Shown in pieces: positions 10,980 through 21,429 of a DNA stretch of 64,000 nt (positions within the stretch are counted from its first letter, which is position 1; each line of letters opens with the position of its first letter). Made by a program: the position numbers and the translations under genes. The stretch is taken from assembly GCA_022606425.2 (NCBI GenBank), contig JAHDVF020000577.1, positions 1 to 64,000 on the forward strand. The letters run 5' to 3'. The notes under the pieces are model-generated. The model did no database searches. It was not told the DNA's origin and saw nothing but the letters and a program-made list of their open reading frames with translations. This DNA comes from Lepidostoma basale (lineage: Eukaryota; Arthropoda; Insecta; Trichoptera; Lepidostomatidae).

Positions 10980-11455
10980 AAAACTAACTTACCATCACGC
11001 CGTCTTCCCGGAGGGGTAGGCAGAAAGAATGGAACGCCACACTGTTCTGTCCTGATACACTTCTCTCGCTTCCCCTACATTCATTTCCGACTCCTCACGT
11101 GACCGACATTCAATATTTGATTAATTTGTTCGTGCCACGTTTTCCTCGACCTTCTTCTATTTCTAGCTCCGTTCACGCCGTTTACAAATACCTTTTTTAC
11201 CATTCTGTTTTCACTCATTCTTTCCGTGTGTCCAAACCATCTTAATGACCCTTTCCTTATTTTGTTCATCACACTTTCATTCGCACCACATTCACTTCTT
11301 ATACTTGCATTTGGCACTCTATCATATACAGATTTCCCGCACATCCGTCTTAGAGATCTCATTTCTACTGCATTTATTCTACTTTCATCCTTCTTTTGGC
11401 AGTTCCATGCTTCACTTCCATACATAAGGGTCGGCACAAGAACACCATTGTGAAG
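10980..11455 (-). pseudogene. LINE R C-terminal fragment with 118-codon frame
   Basis: The minus frame carries MPTLMYGSEAWNCQKKDESR, INAVEMRSLRRMCG, LRWFGHTERM and GARNRRRSRKTWHEQINQIL, then NVGHVRSRK. This is the domain downstream of the reverse transcriptase palm in RTE-type LINEs (YGSE-W then R-W-x-GH). The full R tail down to the TTAG-type 3' end follows at 10985-11080. 5'-truncated, no palm domain. Confidence 0.75.
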
Positions 11456-11804
11456 AGTAATAAGTTGTTGAGTAACAAGAAGAATATATAAGTTGTTATT
11501 AATGTCAATTATCTATGGCACGTGATTCTACATGTGCACTTATATTTATGTGTTTCCTATTTAAGTGTCGAGTGTTGGAAACTCGAATTGCACATTCTAT
11601 TTTCAGGGCAATTTCATGCACATTCTTGTGCCAGTGCCGCACTTAAAGTCGCAAGACAAAGTGCCCCCGGGTCTCGGGACTTGACATACTTATGGGGGTG
11701 TGAATTCTCAGTTATGTAGGCCGTTTCTATGGACAAAAGTGCTTTTGAAAAAGGTTTGTATTATACAAACTTTATTAAAACAATAAACAATCGTATGATA
11801 GCAA
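11456..11804. other. Low-copy sequence, no gene recognised
   Basis: Less AT-rich than its surroundings (for example GTGCCCCCGGGTCTCGGGAC near 11660). A 65-codon plus frame at 11522 has no recognisable domain. Confidence 0.3.
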
Positions 11805-12075
11805 ATTTTTGGCCGAAACGCTATGATACTTTATTAATATTAACTGTTAAATTTGTAACACTGTTATGATAATTTTTAATATGAATAATTTTTAGTATTC
11901 GCTTTTTGAGTGTCGCGACAGCCGTTTCGCCAACCGATGTTGTCTTCATCAGGTGTTACAAACAATGTATGACACATCAGAAATTGTTTGTAACTAACAT
12001 CAACTAACTCAAAAATCGAATAATAAAAATCGGGTTATCATAACAGTATTTTAAAATTTAGAAGTTAATCGTATG
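11805..12075. repeat. Family B element
   Basis: Begins with TTTTTGGCCGAAACGCTATG. One ribozyme module is intact on the minus strand (separate entry). The opposite half (about 11970-12070) repeats the flanks in inverted orientation (ACTCAAAAATCGAATAATAA) but has lost its ribozyme. Confidence 0.65.
11905..11962 (-). ncRNA. Hammerhead ribozyme, family B, intact core
   Basis: On the minus strand: CTGATGA (11946-11952), one extra A, stem II GACAAC/GTTGGC around ATCG with a single mismatch, GAAAC (11924-11928), GGCT loop, then GTC (11917-11919), with cleavage predicted after that C. Stem I is weak: C-G, mismatch, C-G, internal loop, then a few pairs. All conserved core residues of a type I hammerhead are present. 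Confidence 0.7.
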
Positions 12076-12177
12076 ATATGTATATACAACCTATGTATGC
12101 CCAAAAGTGCTTTAAAATGTAGATTATAATTTTTTTTGAATAATTTAAATTATGTTATTAACGAAAATTATATTTTA

Positions 12178-12370
12178 TTATAACTAACCATCACACTGTT
12201 TACACATTCATACATCGTGTCATGCACGCAGGTCGATTTCTTCGATTCCTTACGTGGCCGACATTTAATATTTGTTTTTTTTATCGTGCCACGTTTTCGC
12301 CGGTCTTCATCTATTTCAAGTAATGTTTATATCGCAAACATATATGGTTCTTTCTTTGCCGTTATTTCTT
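12178..12370 (-). pseudogene. LINE R fragment
   Basis: Carries the reversed tail (AACTAACCATCACACTGTTT) with an internal deletion, then CGTGCCACGTTTTCGCCGGTC (R-K-T-W-H region). Frame not kept. Confidence 0.55.
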
Positions 12371-12479
12371 CATTATTTCTTTACATGCGGAAATATAATC
12401 TTTCCAAAAATAGTTATTAAATAGTAAATAACATTTGGTAAATAAGTGATGATTCTCTTTTGACTGTTAAAATTAATAA

Positions 12480-12600
12480 TTCATACACTGAAGAAGGGAA
12501 GTCTGTGTCCCGAAAAATGTTTGTGAAAGGTGCAAAAAAGTGTTTTGAAAATACAATGTTTTCAAAAAGTTATTTAAAAGTTATAACAGTTTGATAATTT
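12480..12600 (+). repeat. Family H hammerhead-like repeat
   Basis: CTGAAGA (12488-12494), extra A, GGG...CCC stem II with a long loop, GAAA (12512-12515), then AATGTTTG where an AA/UU stem III is possible. The body AATACAATGTTTTCAAAAAG is shared with the copy at 14735. Confidence 0.5.
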
Positions 12601-13384
12601 ATTTGCGGTTAAAAATAATGATGAAATATGTAATTTCTTATATATTTGTCACCAATTTATCATGTGGATTCAAATTTGAATATATTTAAAAAAAAATCAT
12701 AATACCTTTTTTGCATTTCTCATCTTAGTTTTAAATTTACATACTAAGAAATGGCATCTGTGGCCTGATGTAGGTTTGTGCAAAAATATAATTAAAATGA
12801 TATTTGTATTCGTACAAAGATGTAATCTTATTTTATCGGTCAACTGAAATGAGATGTTCACACTCGGGGTATTATATTTCTCTTACGGAGCGTACTGCAC
12901 TTCCCCAATCCGCCTCGGGACACCCTTGTATAATGGAACTCATAAAGTCCGATATCCACTTAACCGAACCGAGCTTAGCCGAGATATTTCTACTCAAGGG
13001 AGGGAAATATATCTGACTTTTAATATGGAAATTTTCATTTATTCTTGACGGTTTTTTATGAGATACCCTATCCACACATCGCCGTCTTAGTGGGCACCTT
13101 TTTAGTGCGCCCTATAAACCCGCATTACTAAGTTAATCCAGTATATTATACATACTGGGAGGAAGGGTTCATTTCATATAAAATATGTACATCCTTTACT
13201 GCACCAGAGTATGTTTTATGATCTAATTATTAAGAACTTTTATGACTCAATAAACTGATATGTACGCGTGAAGGATTTGGGTATGATACGACTACATGAA
13301 TATCAAATAACATTATTTGTTATTCAAAATAGCACAGTTATATACACAATTAAATTTCAGAATTGATTCAAACATCTGTTTTTT
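12601..13384. other. Low-copy sequence, no gene recognised
   Basis: Three short overlapping frames at 12804-13075 are mutually exclusive. The stretch around 12860-12990 is less AT-rich (CCGAACCGAGCTTAGCCGAG) but carries no recognised domain. Confidence 0.3.
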
Positions 13385-13540
13385 AGAATTATCAAATATA
13401 TATCATAGGAATGACACGTTTCAGCCTATTTGAGCTTAATCAAATGTTGCAAAAAATATTGTTCAGAATTAACTTAAACGCCTTTTTTAAGTATTAAATA
13501 TATAATCTATCACATTAATGACATGTTTCAGCTTATCAGG
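13385..13540 (-). repeat. Family A variant modules, two decayed copies
   Basis: GGAATGACACGTTTCAGCC followed by GAGCTTAATCAAATG at 13409-13446, and AATGACATGTTTCAGCTTATC at about 13515. Both keep the ATGTTTC side of an A module and lose stem II pairing. Confidence 0.4.
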
Positions 13541-14214
13541 GCACAAAAAAATGTATATTGCGCCAATTAAGGCCATAATATATATAAAAAAAACACAATA
13601 ATTTAGAGAAAAAAATCATATATGAATTCAAAACAAAAAGTGATAGTTAGCGAAATGCATAGTGGAGATGTTGTTTTAAATGCCCGAATACCTAACAAAA
13701 TATGTAAGAAAAATTTTAACAATTTTTTGTGTGAAAATACAGTATTTTTCAAAAATCATACAGTGTTTTTAAAAGACATAAAAATTATCAACAGATATAA
13801 AAATATTTAAACACGCATTTCAATTTTAATTACAAAATGTTCCTCTTGTTAAAACTTTATATCTTCTGTTCAGGAAACACTACCCAAAAATTTCGCGAGC
13901 TCCCCTTATCTGTCGTAACAAAGCAGATACAAGCAGCTGGCTAATTTCCAAAAATAAACCACAAACCGAATATACTTCTTTTGTTAAAGTTTATCACAAA
14001 ATTGTTATACATGTGTTTATTTGTTATATTTACGCTCTTCCATGCTCGGCGTAACTTGTACAAAGAACAATTAAACGCTCGTTTAACTTCCAACAGTATC
14101 GTCCAGACAAATGTCGTCATTAAACTTTAAACTTTGGCATTAGTTTTCCAAAGTGACTTTACGAGAGCCACAGTATAAGTCCTCTATATTTTCTGCTTCC
14201 AGAACATCTTGGCC
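13541..14214. other. No feature recognised
   Basis: AT-rich. A 62-codon plus frame at 13622-13810 is lysine/asparagine-rich with no known domain; considered chance. Confidence 0.3.
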
Positions 14215-14660
14215 TAGCCTCATTAATCTAATGTAATACAACACCATGCATTCTAAATACAATGCATTAATTGCTTCTGTATTCCTCATCACTTTGCGAT
14301 GACATTTTTAAACGCACCTTTTTATTTTTAACCTAACCTTACCTCAGTAATATAATGTAATACAACACTATGAATTCTAAATACAATGGATTATTTGCTT
14401 CTATATTCCTCATCACTTTGCGATGACAATTTTAAAAGCACCTTTTTTTTAGTTTTAACCTTACCATACCTCATTAATCTAATGTAATACAGCACCATGA
14501 ATTCTAAATACAATGCATTGATTGCTTTTATAATCCTCATCACTTTGCGATAACAATTTTAAACACACCTTTTTATGTTTAACCTTACATTACCTTATTA
14601 ATTTAACGTAATACAATACCACGAATTTTTAATACAATGGATCAATTGCTTCTATATTCG
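14215..14660 (+). repeat. Tandem repeat, about 124-bp unit, about 3.5 copies
   Basis: ATGTAATAC-type starts at about 14231, 14354, 14482 and 14606 give spacings of 123-128 bp. Each unit contains CATCACTTTGCGATGACA-like sequence followed by TTTTAAACGCACCTTTTT. That resembles the LINE R segment at 9605-9640, so the satellite seems to have captured a piece of LINE R. Confidence 0.75.
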
Positions 14661-14734
14661 CCATTATTTTTTGTTGTGAATAATTTTGTTATTACTTTGT
14701 ATTTTCAAAATAATTTATTTGGGTAGAATTTTTT

Positions 14735-14860
14735 TTCAGTGTAAAATCTTTACTGAAGAAGAAAGAGTATCATCCGAAACCATTGTTTGAGAAGTGTCAT
14801 AAATTAATGTGAAATACAATGCTTTCAAAAGATATTCAAGTGTGAATCCACGACACGAAA
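14735..14860 (+). repeat. Family H hammerhead-like repeat, decayed
   Basis: CTGAAGA near 14753, a poorly paired stem II, GAAAC (14775-14779), CATT loop and GTT. The tail AATACAATGCTTTCAAAAG matches the 12480 copy. Confidence 0.45.
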
Positions 14861-14924
14861 TATTGCGAATGTATTATAATTATTTTTTTATTGTTCATTG
14901 AACAAATATATGAAACTATATATT

Positions 14925-15245
14925 AAAGAATTAATACGAATGAAAACGTCTGTTTTGTAGAAGTTTTATTATATTTTATGGGGATGATATATTCCGCCTT
15001 GGTACGGCATTATCAAATGTCTCAACATTTGATTATGCCTTAACAAGGTGAAAGTGTCATTTCCATAAAATAAAATAAAAAATCTAGAAAACAGGCGCTT
15101 TTCGGACGGATGGCATATTTCGCCCCGCTAATGCATTATCAAAAGTCTCAACATTTGATTATGCCTCAACAAGGTGGGACATGTCATTTCCATAAAATAT
15201 TATGAAACTTCTAGAAAACAAACGTTTCCATTCACATTAATTAAT
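14925..15245. repeat. Two family A inverted pairs in tandem
   Basis: Two consecutive pairs of A modules (about 14930-15095 and 15100-15240). Apexes read CATTATCAAATGTCTCAACA then TTTGATTATGCC, and TTATCAAAAGTCTCAACA then TTTGATTATGCC. The right member of the first pair has GTGAAAGTGTC and of the second GTGGGACATGTC instead of GCGAAACATGTC, so both are inactive by inspection. Confidence 0.6.
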
Positions 15246-15254
15246 ATGTTGTTT

Positions 15255-15375
15255 TATTCTTCTTACTAGGCAAGGTTTGGCGAAGATGACTGCCGGTAGC
15301 AAAAGGCGCAGGATCGAGGAGTGGAATAAAATCATCAAGAAGGCAAAAACTTTACGGTCAAGAATTTTACGGCTA
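15255..15375 (+). pseudogene. LINE L4 3' end
   Basis: GCAAAAGGCGCAGGATCGAG followed by GAATAAAATCATCAAG encodes the QKAQDRG...KIIKEA type tail also present on the minus strand at 16990-17335. Confidence 0.5.
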
Positions 15376-15544
15376 TATGAAATAAGTAAGTAATTGTATT
15401 TATGTTCCTATGTGATATGCATTTTTTTATCATATAAAAATATTAAATCCAAAAAATGAGAATATGTTTTGTTTTATTGTAATGCATTGTTTTGGCAGAA
15501 ACAATTTGATATTTCAACATTGTAAAATATCACATTAACAGTTA

Positions 15545-15835
15545 TAATGGTCTGCGGCAGGGTGATGCATTGTCATGTTTGCTATTTAACGTTGTACTAG
15601 AGAAAACTATCAGAGACGCCAGAATTGAGACCACAGGAATAAAAGTATCAAAATTCTTGCTAGATACTAAGCTTTTGCCGATGATCATGATATAATTGAA
15701 ACCAATGATCTCAAAAAAGGGTTTATAGACCTGGAAAATGGTGCAAATAGAATAGGACTTCAAGTAAATACCCACAAAACAAATTATATTATCGCATTTA
15801 AAAGACCAGCTATCACCAGAAATGGCCCAGGAAAT
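15545..15835 (+). pseudogene. LINE reverse-transcriptase fragment
   Basis: The frame reads GLRQGDALSCLLFNVVLEKT (RT motif B), then RDARIETTGIKVSKF. After a frameshift it reads AFADDHDIIE, the metal-binding F/Y-A-D-D box, followed by a motif D-like GLQVNTHKTNYI. A decayed LINE polymerase palm. Confidence 0.65.
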
Positions 15836-15959
15836 TTATTCAGCGCAGGAACCCATAACATACATACATAGAAAGAGTGGAATCGTTTTAAGTTGAAACA
15901 GTGTTTTAATTAAAAACAACTTTTTAATTAAAACACTGTGATAACAGTGTTTTAATTAA

Positions 15960-16235
15960 ATAGTTATTTCTTCTATGTTCGCCATACTTTGTGTACTAGA
16001 TGTTTTATATATATTTTTTCTTTTTTTATATACTTTGTATACAACACTAACTTTAAAAAATAAATTAAATTAAATTTCAGACATCTGTCAAAACTCTCAA
16101 AGTTGATCATTTTTGTAAAAAAAATTATAATATTTTAAATGTCTTTATAATATCACTGAGAAAGGACCGGGTTGTCCGAAACATGTCTGATATTTAATTA
16201 AAAAAAAATAATGTTTGTGTTGTATACAATGTATT
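15960..16235 (+). repeat. Family D element with hammerhead-like module
   Basis: The module has CTGAGAA (16156-16162), extra A, stem II GGAC/GTCC, GAAAC (16178-16182), AT loop and GTC (16185-16187). Stem I has seven consecutive pairs: AATATCA upstream against TGATATT downstream. The general acid G8 is A in this copy (CTGAGGA in its relatives), predicting loss of cleavage. Flanks (TCTATGTTCGCCATACTTTG, AACACTAACTTTAAA) recur at 33960, 40860 and 47945. Confidence 0.65.
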
Positions 16236-16315
16236 TCAGAAAGGAAAATATAAATAGTTATTTTTTTATACGAACAATCTCCAATGCAAATAGAAAAAAT
16301 AATATTATTAAGAAG

Positions 16316-16385
16316 GAACTGGGTCATATCCAAATTGAATCCTTGTCCTGTGGATGAGAAGCCAAGCGTTTTGTCCCCATGATAT
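16316..16385 (-). mobile_element. SINE S2 fragment
   Basis: Minus-strand match to the S2 head only (AAGCCAAGCGTTTTGTCC, TTGAATCCTTGTCC). Body and tail absent. Confidence 0.5.
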
Positions 16386-16985
16386 ATATTTCTTGATTGC
16401 TAAATTCTGTCTTTCAATACTTTCTTTATGTTTTTTTATTAAATGAAGCTATACATTTTTTTAATAGATAAAAGAAATGTTAGTGCCGCCCATGCTAGAA
16501 TTTATTATAGATTCATACGCTTCTTTGATACGTAATGTGTAATATTGTGGGATAGATGGTGATTAGAATACTTCACTCCGATACAAAAGTGGGAGCACAT
16601 CCGTATGCAAGTAAATGGGATTTCTATTTATTCAAAGAGTTCATCCCAATGCATGTTATCTAACAATTGATAGCACTCGTGTGTAATTAAATCTTTGGCA
16701 GTTAAAAACACGGAGAGTTCCATTATAATTGTTACTCCAGTCAGTGGCGTTTCGTAAAATGTAATTTTTACAATACTTCATCACATTAGAGCAGTTTGCC
16801 AACGTTTTAATAAAACAAACAAAAAAGTTTAAATTGTAACATAAAAATTAAATAAATAATAAAAATTCTTACAAAATAATGAAAGAGTCATTATGATGGT
16901 TTGGGCACTTATTATTAAGACTGACGTTAAAGATTTAAATCAACGAATTACAATTTATTTTACAACATTCAATATACTTACTTCC
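16386..16985. other. Low-copy sequence, no gene recognised
   Basis: A short plus-strand R trace (GATGGTTTGGGCACTTAT) near 16893 is the only recognised item. Confidence 0.3.
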
Positions 16986-16989
16986 TATG

Positions 16990-17335
16990 GCCATACAACT
17001 CTTGAAGAGTTTAAGCCTCCTTGATGATTTTTCGCCAAGCTCCTCGATCCTGCGCCTTTTGCTCCCAGCAGTCCAATTCGTCCAACCTAGCCAGGTCAGC
17101 CAGAACATTGTCCATTAGGTGAGGGTCTGGGCTTTCCTAGAGGTCTTACTCCAGTCAGTCTAGATGCGTACAGGGTCTTCATTGCTCTGGTCTCTTCGGT
17201 TCGGCATACGTGCCCAATCTATGCTAGGCGACCGGTTCTCACGGTGCTCGTTATGAGGGTCTGCTGGGTCATCGTACGGATCTCTTAGTTGGTCCTATGA
17301 CTCCGAGTTCCCGCTGCAACACCGGGTCTGGGTCC
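16990..17335 (-). pseudogene. LINE L4 C-terminal fragment
   Basis: Minus strand, broken by stops: RLGTYAEPKRPEQ region, LADLARLDELDCWEQKAQDR, GAWRKIIKEA. The A-Q-D-R followed by W is characteristic of LINE polymerase tails. It abuts an S2 copy. Confidence 0.6.
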
Positions 17336-17475
17336 CAGGATAATCCTTTAATTCGAAGTAACATTCAATATGTGCAGAAAATAACTCATTATTATGAAGA
17401 AGTAATATGATTGTGTCCGAGCTTGAACCCAAGTCCCTTTGATCAGAAGCCAAGCGTTCTATCACCAAGACCATT
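17335..17475 (-). mobile_element. SINE S2 copy
   Basis: Reverse of the S2 head: GCTTGAACCCAAGTCC (box B), AGAAGCCAAGCGTTCTATC (box A side). The body has TAACTCATTATTATGAAGAA. No H tail: the copy ends in AATTCGAAGTAAC-like sequence. Confidence 0.6.
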
Positions 17476-17479
17476 AACC

Positions 17480-17955
17480 AATTTGGAAAGAATTGGACAC
17501 ACACTTAGAAATAATGAAAGAATAATTAATGGTAAAAAAGGGTATATATTTTCAATATAACCCCATCTACCTAATGCGATAGACAGAATAATGGACCCGC
17601 CACACAATTCTTTCTTTCTTGACAAACTTTTCATTCTTTCTCAACATTCAAACATCGTATCATATACGCATGTAGATTCTCCTACTCCTAATGTGGCCAA
17701 TATTGAATACTTAAATGTTTTGATCGTGCCACATTTTCCTGCGTCTCTATTACGAGTACTTATTCCGTTTACATTTTTAACATATACGAGTACTTTCTTT
17801 ACCATTATTTCTTCAATAATTCTTTCCCTGTGTCCAAACCATCTTAATGACCCTTTCATTATTTCGTTTATAACACTTTTATATGGACTACATTCACTTC
17901 ATATATTTGCATTTGACACTCGTATAGAAATTTTCCACACATTCGTCAAATAGAT
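17480..17955. pseudogene. LINE R fragments, both strands
   Basis: A plus-strand sliver (17490-17540, GGAAAGAATTGGACACACAC) precedes a minus-strand R copy (17560-17955) with the LRWFGHRERI segment and a degenerate tail. Frames up to 120 codons on the plus strand are shadows. Confidence 0.55.
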
Positions 17956-18409
17956 TTCATGATATTATAGTGATAATATTTTTTTTATGTTATTTTTGAA
18001 ACTCCCACGAGCCATTAGTGTTATAACTGGTTTCATCATAAAAAGAGATGAAGTCGGATGTTACGTCATCATTTTCTATAACGATTTAAACACGGTACGC
18101 TGTCGTAAATCATAGGCTGCTACCTGTCGCGTGATATGTAAATTATTTGCTAAAATTGTATGCAGACGATTGCGGAGATCGGTTAACAGAATTCTTGAAC
18201 TTGGACAATTGATTTGTTGCTTTGGAATAGCTCCAGCGCTATTGAATCGCTCGGCTCTGTAAGGCCACGAATCCAATGCATTTTTTTATACAACATGAAT
18301 AATTTTCTAGTTTATTAAGTAACCGTAACAGCTATACTTCAAACGGCTACAATGTTCATGTTAATTGATTTAATATGAAAATGTTCGTACGCATAATATA
18401 AATAAATAT
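17956..18409. other. Low-copy sequence with an unassigned minus frame
   Basis: A 66-codon minus frame (18276-18076; INCPSSRILLTDLRNRLHTI, HITRQVAAYDLRQRTVF) looks peptide-like rather than AT noise. It may be a transposase remnant. No family can be named from sequence alone. Confidence 0.25.
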
Positions 18410-18620
18410 TTAACTTATTGAAAGCTAAGGCATTAACACTATGAAATTCCATAGTAATACGAGTATACTAAGGAAATAAAAAAAACTCTTTGTTTATAAT
18501 CCACAAAACATTAAAAAAAAAACACGACATGTTTCGGAGGATACCTCCATCTTCAGGTATAAATATATAATATAATAAAAACTAAACAAAGAAAGACTAA
18601 TATACATATTTTTTTTTTAT
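18410..18620 (-). repeat. Family C element
   Basis: Read on minus: TATAAATAT, the ribozyme (separate entry), a poly-T stretch, the AATATTTTGTGGATTATAAA-like body and the distal motif TATGGAATTTCATAGTG near 18442. The distal motif recurs in C and F copies elsewhere. Confidence 0.65.
18518..18562 (-). ncRNA. Hammerhead ribozyme, family C, intact core
   Basis: Minus strand: CTGAAGA (18550-18556; position 7 is the freely variable core base), an extra T, perfect GGAGG/CCTCC stem II with TAT loop, GAAAC (18531-18535), AT loop, GTC (18526-18528). Stem I is ATAC against GTGT (C-G, A-T, T-G wobble, A-T). All conserved residues are present. Confidence 0.72.
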
Positions 18621-18639
18621 ATAAGTCTTTCTTTGTTTA

Positions 18640-19075
18640 TTTATTGTTTTTTGAACAATGATGTAAAACTCCATATTAAATAATGAATACGAATGAAAAC
18701 GTCAGTTTTCTAGAAGTTTTGTTATATTTTATGGGAATCAAATCAAATCGAATCAGTTTATTAACTCAAAAGACATTACAAACAGGAAAATGTTTAAGGC
18801 ATCTATTAAGTACAGGTAAAATATTATAAAAATACAAACAAAGTACCAGGAACGCATTAGAAATGGTTCGACATTGGGAAGACAAGATATTTTCTAAAGT
18901 CAAGAGTATTATTGTAACGGGAATGACATGTTTCGCCCTTCTAAGGCATTATCAAATGTCTGCAAAATAGCAAATATATCATTTGATAATGCCCTAGAAG
19001 GGCGAAATATGTCCTTCCCATAAAATATAATAAAACTTCTAGAAAACTGACGTTCTCATTCGTATTAATTATTTC
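18640..19075. repeat. Family A inverted pair split by a LINE J insertion
   Basis: The left arm (GAACAATGATGTAAAACTCC to TTTATGGGAAT, 18655-18738) is interrupted by the J insertion and resumes at GGGAATGACATGTTTCGCCC (18919). The right module is TTTGATAATGCCCTAG, then GGGCGAAATATGTCC and a long right arm. The right GAAAC is GAAAT. Confidence 0.7.
18739..18918 (-). mobile_element. LINE J 3'-end insertion with GGGAAT target duplication
   Basis: Reverse-complemented, the 180 bp matches the J 3' UTR (ACTCTTGACTTTAGAAAATA, ATAGATGCCTTAAAC, TTTGTAATGTCTTTTGAG) and ends in AATAAACTGATTCGATTTG. The host element's GGGAAT appears on both sides (18733-18738 and 18919-18924). This is a 6-bp target-site duplication from a 5'-truncated retrotransposition event. 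Confidence 0.8.
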
Positions 19076-19084
19076 TTTGTTTAG

Positions 19085-19200
19085 TTTTTATGATATATTT
19101 ACACCTGAAGATAGGTATCCTATGAAACATCTCGTGTTTTTTTTAAATATTTTGTGAATAATAAAAAAAGTTATTTACAATTTCCTAAGTGTAAATAAAT
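19085..19200 (+). repeat. Family C repeat, mutated ribozyme
   Basis: CTGAAGA (19105-19111), T, TAGG-TAT-CCTA stem, GAAAC (19124-19128), AT and CTC where GTC is expected. Stem I ACAC/GTGT is kept. The changed cleavage triplet breaks stem III. Confidence 0.6.
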
Positions 19201-19304
19201 ATTCATTGACATATTTTTTATAAATGTTGTATGAAGATGATATTAAATGAAAAAAGTGTGTATTAATGGTGTCATTTAAAATTTCATGGAAGAAATACAT
19301 TGTA

Positions 19305-19350
19305 AATAATCTAGATGATGGCAGCGAGCTGCTGAAACCGATCGACTAAT
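19305..19350 (+). repeat. Family E hammerhead-like module, decayed
   Basis: TAGATGA, T, GGCAGC-GA-GCTGCT, GAAAC, CG, ATC. Stem II is kept; the core and cleavage triplet are mutated. Confidence 0.5.
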
Positions 19351-20147
19351 TATCTAACTATATTCTTTATAGATTTTCATTTTTTTCATTGGACTTTCTA
19401 TCGTGATTTTTCATCACAGTCAAGGACTCGTCACTTTACAGCACAACAGGTCGTTCTATAATATTTTATATTTTTTCTTTATATTTATGTGAATCCATGG
19501 ATCGCAGAGAATGCCCGAGTGGAATGTCCACTTTAACAAGGCATTGATGGAACCAGATACATCCTGATTGCCTAATATTTTCTTTCAATTTATTCATTTT
19601 TATTTATATATATTTTTTTTTGTATCTTCTCATATTATCAGCTGTCTGTCGTCTACGACTGAACGTAGTCCTCTTCCAAATCTTTAGGAGAGGTCTATTT
19701 TGTATGAAAACAGGTTAATTGCATCCATGAATATTCATCATAATTACCTTAGTTATGTATATTGTTTTTATTGTAATGAGTGTTCGGTATCAAATTAAAA
19801 TCTCTATTTCGCCTACAATAATTTCAATTACAAAACAGTATAAATTACAATACTCGCACACATTTAATTAACATTTATTTAAATGGCCAGTGAATTAAAT
19901 TTATTTTCAAGTTGTCATCGGTGAGACGATGAAGCGATACCTTCAAACGAAACTCCTTTAATTAATGTGTTGGCAACACCTTTTGGAATGTATCAAGGAG
20001 CGGAGAGAAGAAAATTATTTATATGAAACCCGATATTTCTATCACGCATTATTCTATTCAAACGACTTCACTTGATTGTAACGGGTTTTGATGGAAATAC
20101 ATCGAAATCCTAGTTTATAACAGAAAAAATAAACTTACTAACCATAA
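19351..20147. other. Low-copy sequence, no gene recognised
   Basis: AT-rich, with no shared repeats found. Confidence 0.3.
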
Positions 20148-20392
20148 TCGGTGGTGGTCTAGGGGATAGAACGCTTGACTTCTGATCCAGGGGACTTGGG
20201 TTCAAGCCTGGACACGACCTTCTTCATAATAATGAGCTATTTTCTGCTCACATTGAAGATTGTAAAAATAAATTCAAATATCATTGATTTAAATCCTAGG
20301 TATTAGTATTTTTCTAAAAAAAAAATACAAAAAAACATATTTCGGACACACAAGCCCTTCATCTGTGATATTGCTTCTCTTTCTTTGCTACA
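20148..20392 (+). mobile_element. Composite SINE: S2 head plus family H tail
   Basis: Box-A-like TGGTCTAGGGGATAG at 20155 and box-B-like GGGTTCAAGCC at 20198. The body is nearly identical to 440-545, with an A-rich spacer and the minus-strand H module at 20344-20376. End to end it parallels 366-610 and is better preserved in the head. Confidence 0.7.
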
Positions 20393-20499
20393 ACATTTTA
20401 TCCATTCTTCTCTTATCCACTCGTACTACATATCAAAATATTAATAAAATCTGTAAATCTACAAATCGTTTAATTTTTATAAAAAATATCTCTTGTTTA

Positions 20500-20570
20500 T
20501 AAGTTTTATTATATTGTGCAGAGAGGACCTGTTTTGCCTTGCTAGAATATTATTAAATGCTTTCTGAGGA
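20500..20570 (-). repeat. Family A fragment
   Basis: AAGTTTTATTATATTGTGCA then CCTGTTTTGCCTTGCTAG; arm and the GCCTTGCTAG half of stem II remain. Confidence 0.4.
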
Positions 20571-20779
20571 AAGATTGAGGAAAGACAATAAATGCTTAAA
20601 GAACGGCAAAAAATGTTGTAATATGAATGGAATAAGAAATCGACGATATCTGAGAAAAATAAAGCGGTCATATATGTAAAAAAATTAATGTTGATTTTTC
20701 CATTTCAGCTGTCAAATCAAACGATCTGCGTGTATAAGACGAACTGCGATTGTAGAGGAACTCCGAGAAGTGTTTTATC

Positions 20780-20910
20780 CAACTCATATTTTATTAATGG
20801 CGAAAAGAGAAGGATGGATTGCCGCATCGTTTAAAGTGTGGCAGTCCATTATTTCTGCCTACCCTTTCGGGGAGACGGCGTGATGGTTAGTTAGTTAGTT
20901 AGTTTATTTT
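20780..20910 (+). mobile_element. S4 / LINE R shared 3' end
   Basis: GGCGAAAAGAGAAGGATGG and GCCGCATCG (S4-specific, compare 50880-50925) lead into the R 3' end (TTATTTCTGCCTACCC, GGGGAGACGGCGTGATGG) and a TTAG-repeat tail. Confidence 0.6.
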
Positions 20911-21209
20911 CTTATGAATCCTTTGAAGAAATAGTTCAACGAATAGTAAGTTTTTATATTTAAATATTTATTTTATTTTTATAGCATAAAAATTATACTA
21001 TAGACAGACCGAACACAGATTCCATAAAAATAATTTACGTTTGCTCTGGATTTTAAGCCACCGACATATCCAACGCCTGGATTGAACGACCTATTTCAAT
21101 ACATAGTAAATTTTATTTATTATGTATTGAATATTATTATTATTATATTTTTACTCCTATTTGTTATTACTTTTACTCCTATAACTATTAATTTAATGTT
21201 ATTTCTTAA

Positions 21210-21400
21210 GTTTATTATTTTTTTTTAATATTATGTCCCTGGTACTCTGTCTAATTTAACTTGGACATGCTACATCCTTATTTCCTGTTTTTTGTTAAAA
21301 TAATTTTTAGTTGATTTACTCATATATTGTTCTCCTGACAATGAAGGCGAACCTTCGGAACATTTGAAAAATTAAAGAAAAAAGTCGACAAAAAATAGTT
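21210..21400 (+). repeat. Family F hammerhead-like repeat
   Basis: Stem I TTCTC (21330-21334), CTGACAA (G8 to A), T, GAAGG...CCTTC perfect stem II, then GGAAC for GAAAC. The upstream body (TGTCCCTGGTACTCTG, TTTTTTGTTAAAATAATTTT) is shared with 29260-29440. Confidence 0.55.
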
Positions 21401-21429
21401 TAAATTTAAAAAAAATCAGTTAAATTATC

